A DNA stretch of 30,435 bases from CAZWDO01 sp964632485 [NCBI: uncultured bacterium] (GTDB lineage Bacteria; JAGOEH01). The stretch spans positions 234,281 through 264,715 of the forward strand of contig CAZWDO010000002.1 in NCBI GenBank assembly GCA_964632485.1, read 5' to 3'. The translations under genes and the position numbers were made by a program. Position 1 is the stretch's first letter. Each line of letters begins with the position of its first letter. This document shows, in pieces, positions 1-7,370 of this stretch. A model generated the notes under the pieces. The model was not told where the DNA came from and searched no databases. It worked only from the letters and a program-made list of their open reading frames with translations.

Positions 1-599
1 TCGATGGTGTGAAGGTTTTACCGTCGATCAACTGCATCAATTTTGACCGCGCTGGTAATATTTGGTTCGCGTCAAAATATGATGTAACCCCGGCTGGCTG
101 GTGGTGTGTGGACCCGGCGCAGAATTACGATATCATTGACAACCTGGGTACGCCGTTATTGACGGCGCAGGACACCTCGGATATCAATAAAGTATCCGCT
201 CCGCGCGGTATTGCTTTCAATGCAGCGGGAACGATTGCCTACACCTCCGATTTTGAAAGCCCGATCCCGTTCCGCATTTGGAATAAAGTGGGCGTGGATG
301 TGAATGAAGGTGTTGTTCAGCCGATCGTTTCGTTGAAGAATTTCGATCTGTTCCAGAACTATCCGAATCCGTTCAACCCGACGACGTTGATCCCGTTCGA
401 ACTGAAGCAGAATGCGAAAGTGACGCTGGAAATTTACAATTTGATGGGTCAGAAAGTAGTGACCTTGTTGGATGAAAACCGCAGCGCTGGTCGCCATGAA
501 GTCCGTTGGGACGCCACGGGCCAGGCCACGGGCACTTATTTGTATCTGCTGAAAGTGGATAACAAACTGCAATCCAAAAAAATGCTCTTCGTAAAATAG
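1..599 (+). CDS. Secreted propeller-like protein with type IX-type C-terminal sorting domain, 5' partial
   Basis: The reading frame is open to the left edge (first full codon at 3), so the GTG at 9 is not taken as the true start and only about 199 C-terminal residues are visible. The N-terminal visible part has NHL/propeller-like phrases (DRAGNIWFASK, APRGIAFNAAGTIAYTSDF). It is clearly homologous to residues about 660-700 of the next gene (786-3185), which has the same NYxIIDxxGTP and APRGxxF blocks. The last 93 residues form a FlgD-like sorting domain with the FQNYPNPFNPTT signature, ending in the usual short basic strand (KKMLFVK). In FCB bacteria such domains direct proteins through the type IX secretion system. 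The protein is therefore probably a cell-surface or released protein. Its molecular function is not recognisable from this fragment. It ends with TAG and is followed by an intrinsic terminator. Confidence 0.85.
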   Translation, partial: DGVKVLPSINCINFDRAGNIWFASKYDVTPAGWWCVDPAQNYDIIDNLGTPLLTAQDTSDINKVSAPRGIAFNAAGTIAYTSDFESPIPFRIWNKVGVDVNEGVVQPIVSLKNFDLFQNYPNPFNPTTLIPFELKQNAKVTLEIYNLMGQKVVTLLDENRSAGRHEVRWDATGQATGTYLYLLKVDNKLQSKKMLFVK

Positions 600-601
600 T
601 T
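318..601 (+). repeat. Sorting-domain repeat, copy 1 (284 bp, identical to 2904-3187)
   Basis: From the CAG codon at 318 through the TAG stop and two further bases, this segment matches 2904-3187 base for base (offset 2586). The flanks differ immediately: t against a just before, g against t just after. It encodes the C-terminal 93-residue sorting domain of both neighbouring secreted proteins. Upstream of it the two genes are only similar at protein level. Confidence 0.95.
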
Positions 602-607
602 GTCTTC

Positions 608-639
608 GGGGCCGGATAAACTCATTTCCGGCCCCTTTT
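608..639 (+). terminator. Intrinsic terminator after the first gene
   Basis: A perfect 9-bp stem (GGGGCCGGA at 608-616 with TCCGGCCCC at 627-635) encloses a 10-nt loop and is followed by TTTT. It lies 8 bases after the TAG of the upstream gene and separates that gene from the following transcription unit. Confidence 0.9.
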
Positions 640-705
640 AATGATGTGAAGTTTCTGTTGTGTGCCGATAACGGATAAAAGCGGGTAAAATTTAATTAAA
701 TTTTT

Positions 706-733
706 TTGAAACTTCGCATAGCAATTATATTAA
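706..733 (+). promoter_or_regulatory. Possible promoter of the 786-3185 gene
   Basis: TTGAAA at 706-711 is followed after 16 bases by TATTAA at 728-733, in an AT-rich tract that begins after the upstream terminator. The gene starts about 50 bases downstream. The match to a sigma-70-type promoter is partial (5/6 and 4/6), and FCB bacteria may use different -10 consensus sequences, so this is tentative. Confidence 0.3.
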
Positions 734-785
734 TTAATTATCGTATTTTAACGTATAAATTTGAAATCAAATCAAGGAGAAAGCA

Positions 786-3185
786 ATGATCAAAAAGTTT
801 TTATTAGTAATTTTGTTGCTCGCTTCACTTACTATTATGCTTAATGCTCAGAATTTTAACGTGGCTGTGGCGTCTGAAGTCCTTTATAACGACTCAATTC
901 CCAGCGGTTTGATTTTCAAACCGGGACGGATTCTCGATAATGGGCAGACCATCTGGTTGTCCGGCGATGCCGGTTCGGCTGCCGGCGCTTCCTATGTTTT
1001 TCTCTCCACTGACGGTGGCCAAACCTTCACTCAAAGCCCAGCCATCGAAGGCCGCGTGGCCAATCTGGATGCCTTTGATGCCAATACGGCACTGATCGCC
1101 ATGGCTTCCGGCCATATCTGGAAGACCGAAGATGGCGGTGAAAGCTGGATTGACGTTTATTCCTACTCCAATGGCGAATGGTTTGACGGTTTGCGCATTA
1201 TAAACGATAGCGTGGCAGTAGCTTTCGGCGACGGCCCCAATGACGGATATATGCATTTCGTCCGTACCGAAGACCGCGGTGAATTTTGGGATGAAATATC
1301 AGGAATTGATTATATGAATTCAGCTTATGCGATCTATTCCTGGGGCACGGCGATAATGAATATTGGGGATACAATCTTTGCTGGCGCCTGTAATTCGGGT
1401 TACAATCAGGCCTATTTTTATCGGTCCTATGACGCTGGAATTACCTGGGAAACCTTCGAGGTCATGACCGGTATTTCCGGCCGCATAAACGGCGTCGCCA
1501 TGATTAACGGCCAGCAGGGACTCGCCAGCGGCCGCATTTCCGCTGGTGTCAGCGTAATCCTTGCGACCACCGACGGCGGTGAAACCTGGGATGAATGCGC
1601 TCAACCCGGCGACAGCGCGACCTATATCAATTCGGTGACTGCCATTCCCGGTACCAATATCATTGTGGCCGGCGGGGATGCCAATGAAGTGTTTTATACT
1701 GACGATCTGGGCGCAACCTGGGAATCGGTAGTAGTTGAAGGCGAAGAAGCCAACGATTTTCTGGGCGGTCTTTTTCTGAATCAAAATACCGGTTATATGT
1801 TTACCTACAATGGCCCGGTCTATGAATGGACGGGTAGCGGCGCGGCCGCGGGTGGTACCTGGGAATTCGTCGAAGATGTGGGCCATTATAAGCAGCCGCA
1901 CGGCGTGGTGGTTGACAATGACGGCAAGATATGGATTGGTTGTTTCGGCGTGAGCGACACATTGATCGAAGGCGATTCTACCACTGAATTGGATGCCATC
2001 ATCATTCTTAATCCGGACGGCACGCACGCTTCGTTTTCTCCGTTGGGCGTGCTGACCAATGACGGAGACATCAACGACACCCTTTTTGATGCGTATCCCT
2101 ATAGCTGTCGTGGCATTTCTAAAGATGCCAACGGCAATATTCTGTTTTGTGGCGGCGCGATATTGTGGCGGCTGGACGCGTCTACTGGCAAAGTGATTGA
2201 CAAGTTTGCCCCTAATAACGGATCGTTCACCCAGGCATCGGCGGATGCCAACAACTATATTTATGTAGGACATGTATCCGCAGCGAAGCCGGGTCATATT
2301 CTTGACGGTGAGGATTTATCAGAATACGCCCAGTATTCAGCGAGCGTGCCGTGGCTGTCGCGGTCGATCGTGGTGAGCGATGACGGCAAATGGATTGTTG
2401 CCGGCCGTATATACAGCGACGTGAACGGACTAGGAATTCTCTACAGCGAGGATGGCCCGGACGGGACGTATGAGATTGTTGACACCGTAGGATCGATATT
2501 CACGTATGACGAGACCGGCGCTCCGGTGGCGACACAGAAGATGTGGGCGCAGTGCGTGAATTGGGGTCCCTATGGCAATGCCGATCATCAGATGCTGTAT
2601 GTGGGCACGTATTGGGACGTGGCGGCGGCGACCGAAACCACTCCTGGCGACTGGATGCGCTGGTATATTCTGGATCCGATGAACAACTATGCAATCATTG
2701 ACAGTTTCGGTACCCCTGGCGCAGTGGGCGGCATTCCGATAGATGCCGAAGGCGCGACGATTCCTCCGGCTGGAGACCAGTTATATGCTCCGCGCGGATG
2801 CAGTTTTAGTCCTGACGGCCAATCAATGTACACCGCCGATTTTGACGGTAACATAGTGAAAAAATGGCGCTGGTCAGGCGGTTCTGCCATTGGCAATGTA
2901 AAACAGCCGATCGTTTCGTTGAAGAATTTCGATCTGTTCCAGAACTATCCGAATCCGTTCAACCCGACGACGTTGATCCCGTTCGAACTGAAGCAGAATG
3001 CGAAAGTGACGCTGGAAATTTACAATTTGATGGGTCAGAAAGTAGTGACCTTGTTGGATGAAAACCGCAGCGCTGGTCGCCATGAAGTCCGTTGGGACGC
3101 CACGGGCCAGGCCACGGGCACTTATTTGTATCTGCTGAAAGTGGATAACAAACTGCAATCCAAAAAAATGCTCTTCGTAAAATAG
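786..3185 (+). CDS. Secreted Asp-box/propeller protein with type IX-type sorting domain
   Basis: 799 residues. The ATG has a strong Shine-Dalgarno (AAGGAGA, 774-780). Residues 1-21 are a signal peptide (MIKK, then a Leu/Ile-rich core, LNA|Q), leaving a predicted N-terminal Gln. Residues about 70-315 carry six Asp-box (BNR)-like motifs: STDGGQTF at 74, TEDGGESW at 114, TEDRGEFW at 161, SYDAGITW at 214, TTDGGETW at 261 and TDDLGATW at 305. This is the pattern of Ycf48/sialidase-type beta-propellers. A second propeller-like half follows (QPHGVVVDNDGKIWIG, APRGCSFSPDGQSMY). Residues 707-799 are the FQNYPNPFNP sorting domain. No sialidase active-site set is evident, so the role is probably structural or binding at the cell surface. 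It is a paralogue of the partial gene at 1-599. Transcription is separate, with terminators on both sides. Confidence 0.88.
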   Translation: MIKKFLLVILLLASLTIMLNAQNFNVAVASEVLYNDSIPSGLIFKPGRILDNGQTIWLSGDAGSAAGASYVFLSTDGGQTFTQSPAIEGRVANLDAFDANTALIAMASGHIWKTEDGGESWIDVYSYSNGEWFDGLRIINDSVAVAFGDGPNDGYMHFVRTEDRGEFWDEISGIDYMNSAYAIYSWGTAIMNIGDTIFAGACNSGYNQAYFYRSYDAGITWETFEVMTGISGRINGVAMINGQQGLASGRISAGVSVILATTDGGETWDECAQPGDSATYINSVTAIPGTNIIVAGGDANEVFYTDDLGATWESVVVEGEEANDFLGGLFLNQNTGYMFTYNGPVYEWTGSGAAAGGTWEFVEDVGHYKQPHGVVVDNDGKIWIGCFGVSDTLIEGDSTTELDAIIILNPDGTHASFSPLGVLTNDGDINDTLFDAYPYSCRGISKDANGNILFCGGAILWRLDASTGKVIDKFAPNNGSFTQASADANNYIYVGHVSAAKPGHILDGEDLSEYAQYSASVPWLSRSIVVSDDGKWIVAGRIYSDVNGLGILYSEDGPDGTYEIVDTVGSIFTYDETGAPVATQKMWAQCVNWGPYGNADHQMLYVGTYWDVAAATETTPGDWMRWYILDPMNNYAIIDSFGTPGAVGGIPIDAEGATIPPAGDQLYAPRGCSFSPDGQSMYTADFDGNIVKKWRWSGGSAIGNVKQPIVSLKNFDLFQNYPNPFNPTTLIPFELKQNAKVTLEIYNLMGQKVVTLLDENRSAGRHEVRWDATGQATGTYLYLLKVDNKLQSKKMLFVK

Positions 3186-3187
3186 TT
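2904..3187 (+). repeat. Sorting-domain repeat, copy 2 (284 bp, identical to 318-601)
   Basis: This is the second copy of the exact 284-bp direct repeat that encodes the C-terminal sorting domain (residues 707-799 of the secreted propeller protein, plus stop and two bases). Identity begins and ends abruptly. The upstream protein homology between the two genes is moderate and includes insertions and deletions. Confidence 0.95.
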
Positions 3188-3201
3188 TTTCTCATAGAGC
3201 A

Positions 3202-3234
3202 AAAAAAAGCCGGGGTTTTTCCCCGGCTTTTTTT
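3202..3234 (+). terminator. Intrinsic terminator after the secreted propeller gene
   Basis: The GC core GCCGGGG (3209-3215) pairs with CCCCGGC (3221-3227) across a 5-T loop. It is extended by an A7 tract upstream and a T7 tract downstream, giving a 14-bp stem in total. Because it has A- and T-tracts on both sides it could also stop transcription arriving from the right on the minus strand. Confidence 0.92.
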
Positions 3235-3242
3235 GTTTATTG

Positions 3243-3447
3243 TCATTCAGGGCATTTCTCTGTCATTCCGGGCTTGACTGCCAGTCCGACCCGAACCGGG
3301 CTGGCAGCTCCGGATCCGGAATCCAGTCTTTTTTTTACCCATGGATGCCGGGTGCGAGCCGCACTGGCAACCGGCGTCCGGCATGACGCTGTTGGCGCCC
3401 ATGGATGCCGGGTGCGAGCCGCACTGGCAACCGGTGTCCGGCATGAC
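3243..3447. repeat. REP-like palindromic repeat cluster
   Basis: Two 50-bp units (3338-3387 and 3398-3447) repeat with a period of 60 bases and differ at one base (C at 3375, T at 3435). Each starts with CCCATGGATGCCGG and ends with GTCCGGCATGAC. ATGCCGG and CCGGCAT inside each unit are inverted, so each can fold as a hairpin. To the left are GTCATTCCGGGC-type sequences, a CTGCCAG/CTGGCAG inverted pair (3278-3284, 3301-3307) and the palindrome TCCGGATCCGGA (3309-3320). Short ORFs on both strands here are products of the repeat and not genes. A related pair lies at 6197-6269. Confidence 0.85.
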
Positions 3448-3477
3448 ATTGCCGCTGCCATATAGCAATCGCTAAAA

Positions 3478-3672
3478 TTAGCGCTTCAATACCGAGCGGA
3501 CGTAATATTCGACCGAGCGGTCATTGGTTTTTTCCTGTTGCGGCGGGAAATAGCAGGCGGGCAATTCCCCATGCGCGCGGTGATAGGCGATGCATTCGCA
3601 GCAGAGTCCCTTGCGGCTGCATGGATAGGTGCAATTGCAGGCCTGTCGGTTTTCCTTGATTCTGCAATCCAT
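3478..3672 (-). CDS. DUF6485 family small Cys-rich protein
   Basis: 64 residues with eight cysteines (positions 3, 12, 14, 18, 24, 25, 27, 40) in the arrangement MDC...[16 protein letters not shown]...[14 protein letters not shown], followed by a DRSVEYYV segment. I recognise this as the DUF6485 pattern, a short cytoplasmic protein of unknown function. The cysteines suggest a metal or Fe-S site, but this is inference. It starts 3 bases after the stop of the YjbQ-family gene and is very likely co-transcribed and translationally coupled with it; its own Shine-Dalgarno is weak. A short palindrome (CGCTAA/TTAGCG, 3470-3483) overlaps the stop codon and the REP-like repeat cluster follows. Confidence 0.82.
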   Translation of the reverse strand: MDCRIKENRQACNCTYPCSRKGLCCECIAYHRAHGELPACYFPPQQEKTNDRSVEYYVRSVLKR

Positions 3673-3675
3673 GGT

Positions 3676-4080
3676 TTAACTCATCTCTTTTAGAAACTTG
3701 ACATGAACCTGTCGCTGCCGGGGGCCGTCCCATTCACAGAAATAAACCCCTTGCCATGTTCCTAAAACGGGTTTGCCGCTTTCCACCAGCAGCCATAACT
3801 GGCAGCCGAAGAGCGAAGATTTGATATGGCTGTCGGAATTGCCTTCGCTATGGCGGAAATGGGGGTCCTGCGGGATTTGCCGGCGCATGAAACCAATCAT
3901 ATCGGCGGTGACCGAGGGATCGGCGTTCTCGTTTATGGTGACCGCCGCGGTGGTATGGGGCGTATGAATGAAGAGGATGCCGGCTTCCCATTGTTCCTTG
4001 CGGATCAAGGCGGCAATCGGGGCGGTGATGTCGATCATTTCTTCTCGTTGACGGGTGTTGATGGGGATCGTGTGCATCAT
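3676..4080 (-). CDS. YjbQ/UPF0047 family protein (secondary thiamine-phosphate synthase enzyme)
   Basis: 134 residues, full length for the family. The hallmarks are HTPHTTAAVTINENADPSV near residue 45, HSEGNSDSHIKSSLFG near residue 85 and VLGTWQGVYFCEWDGPRQR near residue 110. YjbQ-family proteins have been given a weak thiamine-phosphate synthase activity from complementation work, but their physiological role is unsettled. The conserved His residues look like a metal or phosphate site. The first ATG overlaps the stop of the upstream S46 peptidase as ATGA, with GTGGAGGG as Shine-Dalgarno; a second ATG follows directly and is equally possible. It is in a transcription unit with the peptidase upstream and the DUF6485 gene downstream. 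The association with an exported peptidase has no obvious metabolic reason. Confidence 0.9.
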   Translation of the reverse strand: MMHTIPINTRQREEMIDITAPIAALIRKEQWEAGILFIHTPHTTAAVTINENADPSVTADMIGFMRRQIPQDPHFRHSEGNSDSHIKSSLFGCQLWLLVESGKPVLGTWQGVYFCEWDGPRQRQVHVKFLKEMS

Positions 4081-6140
4081 TGCGTTCCCTCCACTTCGTC
4101 GGCAAGGTGGGCGGCATCATAGAGGACACGCAGCGCGTGGATCATGGCGCCCGCATGGACCGAGACGGCGCGGTTGCGGGTGATATCATAGGCGAAACGT
4201 CCCGGCAGGCTCTCGATATTGCCGTCGAAGACCAGTCCCACCAACTCGCCCTCACGGTTGATAACCGGCGATCCCGAATTCCCGCCAATGATATCGCAGG
4301 TGGAGACAAAATTCAGCGGTTGGCTCAAATTTAGCTGATCGATGCGCTGCAGGAAACGTTCGGGCAACGCGTAGCCTTCCTGTCCGTTAAATCCGTGATA
4401 ACGGTCGAACAACCCGTAAAAGGTGGTTTGAACCGGAGCCCGGGTGCCATTCATCGGATATCCCTTAACCGTGCCGAATGTCAGTCTCAGGGTGAAATTG
4501 GCATCGGGATAGCTATTTTTGCCAAGGATGCGGAAGCGAAGCTGACCTAATTTCTCGCCAGTCCCGATCAGTTTGCTTTCATAGAGTTCCTCGTATTCAT
4601 GGATGATCTGGCGGATGAAGGGGTCGATTTTGCGCGCCCACTGCAATAACGGGTCCTGGCATTTTTCGATGGCTGAGGGTCCGCCTGCCAGCAATTGCCG
4701 TCGGAATTCGCTTTCATGCAAGCGGGTGGCGCCGGCAAGCTCTGTGCAAAGTTCCCGTGAATCGCGGCCACCCAGCGCCGCGCGGATAAATGGGTCGTCC
4801 GCTCCCAGCGCGGCCTGGGCCCTGCTCAGGGTCCAGGAAGCGATTTCAGCGTCCAGTTCCTGATAAACCGGCGCCGAAGAAGTGATCCCGAGCCGGAACG
4901 ATTCCAGTTCCGATTCGTGAAACCCTTTCAGCCGCTTGCCATCGGGTTTTTTTATCTCAGCGGCATATTGGACCAGGTGCAGGGCGTAGCGGAAGAGTTT
5001 GGCATATCCGGTGGAATAATGGAGATGGCGCGAATAGATTTTCTGGTATTCAGCCAGCAGTTTTTCCATATCGCTCCAAACCGATCGGAATTCCGCAAGT
5101 TCCGGATTCTCTTCCATCGCTGAACGCAACCGGTTTTCCTCATCGCGCTTGATTTCCATTAGATGCTCATCGTTCAATCCGCTCAACATACCGGTGTAAG
5201 CCTTGATGCTGTTTTCCAGGCCGAACCGCAGTCCAGCGGCCTGGCGGGCATGTTCCGCGCTCTGCCGGCTGTAGTCGTGCAATACCGCCATTAGGCTGTT
5301 CATTGACTCAAGTTTGTCCGGGATGAAGCGATTGCGCTGAAAATCCAGGTAGGCCAAAGTTTTAAGCCGGTCGGTGCGGCCCGGATTGCCGACGATGAAG
5401 ACCAATTCATCCTCGCTGGCGCCTTCGTTTTTCCATTTCAGATGATGAGGCGTTTTCAGGGGTTTGCCGTTTTCGTACACCCGCAGCAGCGTCATGTCCA
5501 GATCATAGCGGGGATAGGTGAAATTGTCGTCATCTCCGCCATAAAAGGCGATTTGCTGTTCCGGTGCAAAAACCAGGTGGATGTCGGTATATTTTCGGTA
5601 GCGGTAGAGCCAATATTCCGCTCCGTTGTAAAGCGTGATCACTTCCGAGTGGAGGCCGGTTTTTTTTCGGCTTTCCCGTTCGATTTTCGCCATGGCCGCC
5701 TTGCGGGCCCTGAGCGCGCTCTCCGCGTCCATACCCGGTTTGACATCCCGCATCACCTCGGCGGTCACGTCCTTCATTTCGCACAATACCAAAACCTCCA
5801 AATCCGGACAGCGAAGCTCTTCCGCCCGCGTTTTGGCCAGATAGCCATCGGCCACATAGTTTTTGTCAGCGGTCGAAAGTTTTTGGATTTGCCCCAGCGC
5901 CACATGATGGTTGGTCAGCAGTAATCCCTCCCCGCTGACAAAGGAACTGGACCCGCCGTCATTGATGCGCGGACAGGAAAGCCGTATATGTTCCAGCCAT
6001 TCCGGGGTTGGATTGAATCCATAGTTTGTCTTGAGTTGCTCAAGCGGTGGATTGTCGAAGGTCCACATCCCTTCCTCGGCGAATGTTCCCACCCGCGAAA
6101 TACCGGCTATGATTAGCAGTATCAGAAAAATCGTGCGCAT
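4077..6140 (-). CDS. S46 family dipeptidyl-peptidase (DPP7/DPP11-like), exported
   Basis: 687 residues, close to the usual 700-720. Residues 1-21 are a signal peptide ending in TFA|EEG. Catalytic signatures in order are TNHHV (His at 78/79), GGDDDNFTYPRYDLD with the likely catalytic Asp at 215, and GGNSGSPV with the nucleophile Ser at 622, followed by GLVFDGNIESL. S46 enzymes remove dipeptides from the N-termini of peptides in the periplasm or at the cell surface and serve peptide nutrition. The substrate-selecting residue near the C-terminus (LPGRFAYD region) is not clear enough to choose between DPP7 (hydrophobic) and DPP11 (acidic) specificity. Start: ATG at 6140 with AGGAG seven bases upstream. 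It is the first gene of the unit and is preceded by REP-like repeats. Confidence 0.93.
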   Translation of the reverse strand: MRTIFLILLIIAGISRVGTFAEEGMWTFDNPPLEQLKTNYGFNPTPEWLEHIRLSCPRINDGGSSSFVSGEGLLLTNHHVALGQIQKLSTADKNYVADGYLAKTRAEELRCPDLEVLVLCEMKDVTAEVMRDVKPGMDAESALRARKAAMAKIERESRKKTGLHSEVITLYNGAEYWLYRYRKYTDIHLVFAPEQQIAFYGGDDDNFTYPRYDLDMTLLRVYENGKPLKTPHHLKWKNEGASEDELVFIVGNPGRTDRLKTLAYLDFQRNRFIPDKLESMNSLMAVLHDYSRQSAEHARQAAGLRFGLENSIKAYTGMLSGLNDEHLMEIKRDEENRLRSAMEENPELAEFRSVWSDMEKLLAEYQKIYSRHLHYSTGYAKLFRYALHLVQYAAEIKKPDGKRLKGFHESELESFRLGITSSAPVYQELDAEIASWTLSRAQAALGADDPFIRAALGGRDSRELCTELAGATRLHESEFRRQLLAGGPSAIEKCQDPLLQWARKIDPFIRQIIHEYEELYESKLIGTGEKLGQLRFRILGKNSYPDANFTLRLTFGTVKGYPMNGTRAPVQTTFYGLFDRYHGFNGQEGYALPERFLQRIDQLNLSQPLNFVSTCDIIGGNSGSPVINREGELVGLVFDGNIESLPGRFAYDITRNRAVSVHAGAMIHALRVLYDAAHLADEVEGTQ

Positions 6141-6196
6141 AGAATAGCTCCTGGTTAATGATTATTTATTGCGGCCACGTGTGTAGCGTTAATTTG

Positions 6197-6269
6197 CCCG
6201 TGGATGTCAGATCGAGTCCGGCACGACGCTGTGATTACCCGTGGATGCCGAATCGGAGTCCGGCATGAC
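6197..6269. repeat. REP-like repeat pair
   Basis: Two units, 6197-6227 and 6238-6269, start with CCCGTGGATG and end with GTCCGGCAYGAC, spaced 41 bases apart. They share both ends with the 50-bp units at 3338-3447 but have a shorter centre. They sit between the S46 peptidase start and the end of the next minus-strand gene, so the peptidase promoter should lie in or beside this element. Confidence 0.75.
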
Positions 6270-6284
6270 AGTTGTGGGCCGGGA

Positions 6285-7358
6285 TCAAATCTGGCCTTTG
6301 CCGAGGAACATCCCACGAATATTCTTTATCGATTCAATACGGTTTTTTGCATAGAGTAATGCCGATTGCTCGGAAGAAATATTCTTTTTTTCCGCATCTT
6401 TGAGAACCGTTAAGGTAGTGTTAAAGACATTTTCGGTTTTATGCTTCACTTTTTCTTTTTTATAGCCGAGGTATTCCTCGGCGACATCAATCAGTCCACC
6501 GACATTGATAATGAAGTCCGGAGCATAAACGATTCCTTTTTGGGATAGTAGCTGATCATCACCGGTATTAAGGAGCTGGTTATTGGCTGAACCGGCGATA
6601 ATCCGGCATTTGAATTTTTTGATAGTTTGGGGATTGATAATGCCGCCCACTGCACAGGGAGCGAAGATATCGCATTTTTCCTGGTAGATTTTCAGAGGAT
6701 CGACGATATCAAAGCCATTTTCCCTGGCTTTTTCAACTTTTTCGGGTTCTATATCGGAAATAAAAACATCCGCGCCCTGTTCTTTGAGAAACTGGGCTAA
6801 TTTTTGGCCGACCCGTCCATACCCCTGGATCATAATTTTGCGATTTTCAAGTTTATTAGTCTGCCATGTATATTCTGCGGCGGCCAGCAATCCCATTAAG
6901 GTACTATAGGCGCAGGCAAGGGAATGGTCGCCGCTACCGCCGTAATAATATGGCAATCCTGTCACGTAGCGGGTTTCCATACGCATCATTTCCATGTTGC
7001 TTTCAGTGATACCAATATCTTCCGCAGCGATAAAACGGCCTTTAAAGCTCTCTATGAAGCGTCCCAGTGAACGAAAAAGAGCTTCGCAGGGGGTAGTGGC
7101 GTTATCAATGATTACGATCTGACCTCCGCCGAAATTGAGTCCTCCGGCCGCCGCCTTATACGTCATGGCTTTGGAAAGTCTGATGAGGTCAAAGACCGCA
7201 TCGCCTTCATTTTTGTATTTCATGAAACGGGTTCCCCCGATTGCCGGTCCCAGCGAAGTGCTGTGAATCGAAAGAATAGCGCGCAATTTGACCGATTTGT
7301 CGCTATAAAAGGCGATCTGTTCCTGTTGATTGGCTTTCATTAATTCAAATATTTCCAT
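6285..7358 (-). CDS. Leucine dehydrogenase-family protein lacking the catalytic lysine (copy 1)
   Basis: 357 residues, full length for the Leu/Phe/Val branch of the Glu/Leu/Phe/Val dehydrogenases, which oxidatively deaminate branched-chain amino acids with NAD. The N-terminal dimerisation/substrate domain has GPAIGGTR and MTYK (Lys68, the substrate-carboxylate lysine). The invariant GGGK is GGGQ (Gln80, codon CAG at 7121-7119), so the catalytic lysine is missing. The AED aspartate (Asp114) remains. The NAD domain is intact, with GYGRVG and an acidic SDIEP, and the AGSANNQL and PDFIINVGG motifs are kept. The family, the full length and the NAD site are seen; lack of normal activity is inferred. 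It starts 12 bases after the butyrate kinase stop with AAAGGG as Shine-Dalgarno, as last gene of a three-gene unit. Confidence 0.88.
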   Translation of the reverse strand: MEIFELMKANQQEQIAFYSDKSVKLRAILSIHSTSLGPAIGGTRFMKYKNEGDAVFDLIRLSKAMTYKAAAGGLNFGGGQIVIIDNATTPCEALFRSLGRFIESFKGRFIAAEDIGITESNMEMMRMETRYVTGLPYYYGGSGDHSLACAYSTLMGLLAAAEYTWQTNKLENRKIMIQGYGRVGQKLAQFLKEQGADVFISDIEPEKVEKARENGFDIVDPLKIYQEKCDIFAPCAVGGIINPQTIKKFKCRIIAGSANNQLLNTGDDQLLSQKGIVYAPDFIINVGGLIDVAEEYLGYKKEKVKHKTENVFNTTLTVLKDAEKKNISSEQSALLYAKNRIESIKNIRGMFLGKGQI

Positions 7359-7370
7359 GATGTTTCCCTT

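Noticed and set aside
156-572. Long minus-strand ORF antisense to the sorting domain, repeated at 2874-3158
   Set aside because: It is the complement of the identical 284-bp repeat; no ribosome site and no family resemblance.
3243-3447. CRISPR array
   Set aside because: Only two near-identical 50-bp units with a 10-base gap; no spacers of CRISPR length and no cas genes.
3243-3468. Short ORFs on both strands within the repeat cluster
   Set aside because: They arise from the 60-base repeat (duplicated peptide phrases such as VRAALATGVRHD) and lack ribosome sites; they are repeat translation and not genes.
3470-3483. CGCTAA/TTAGCG palindrome as terminator of the minus-strand S46 unit
   Set aside because: Stem too short with almost no loop and no T-run on the minus strand.
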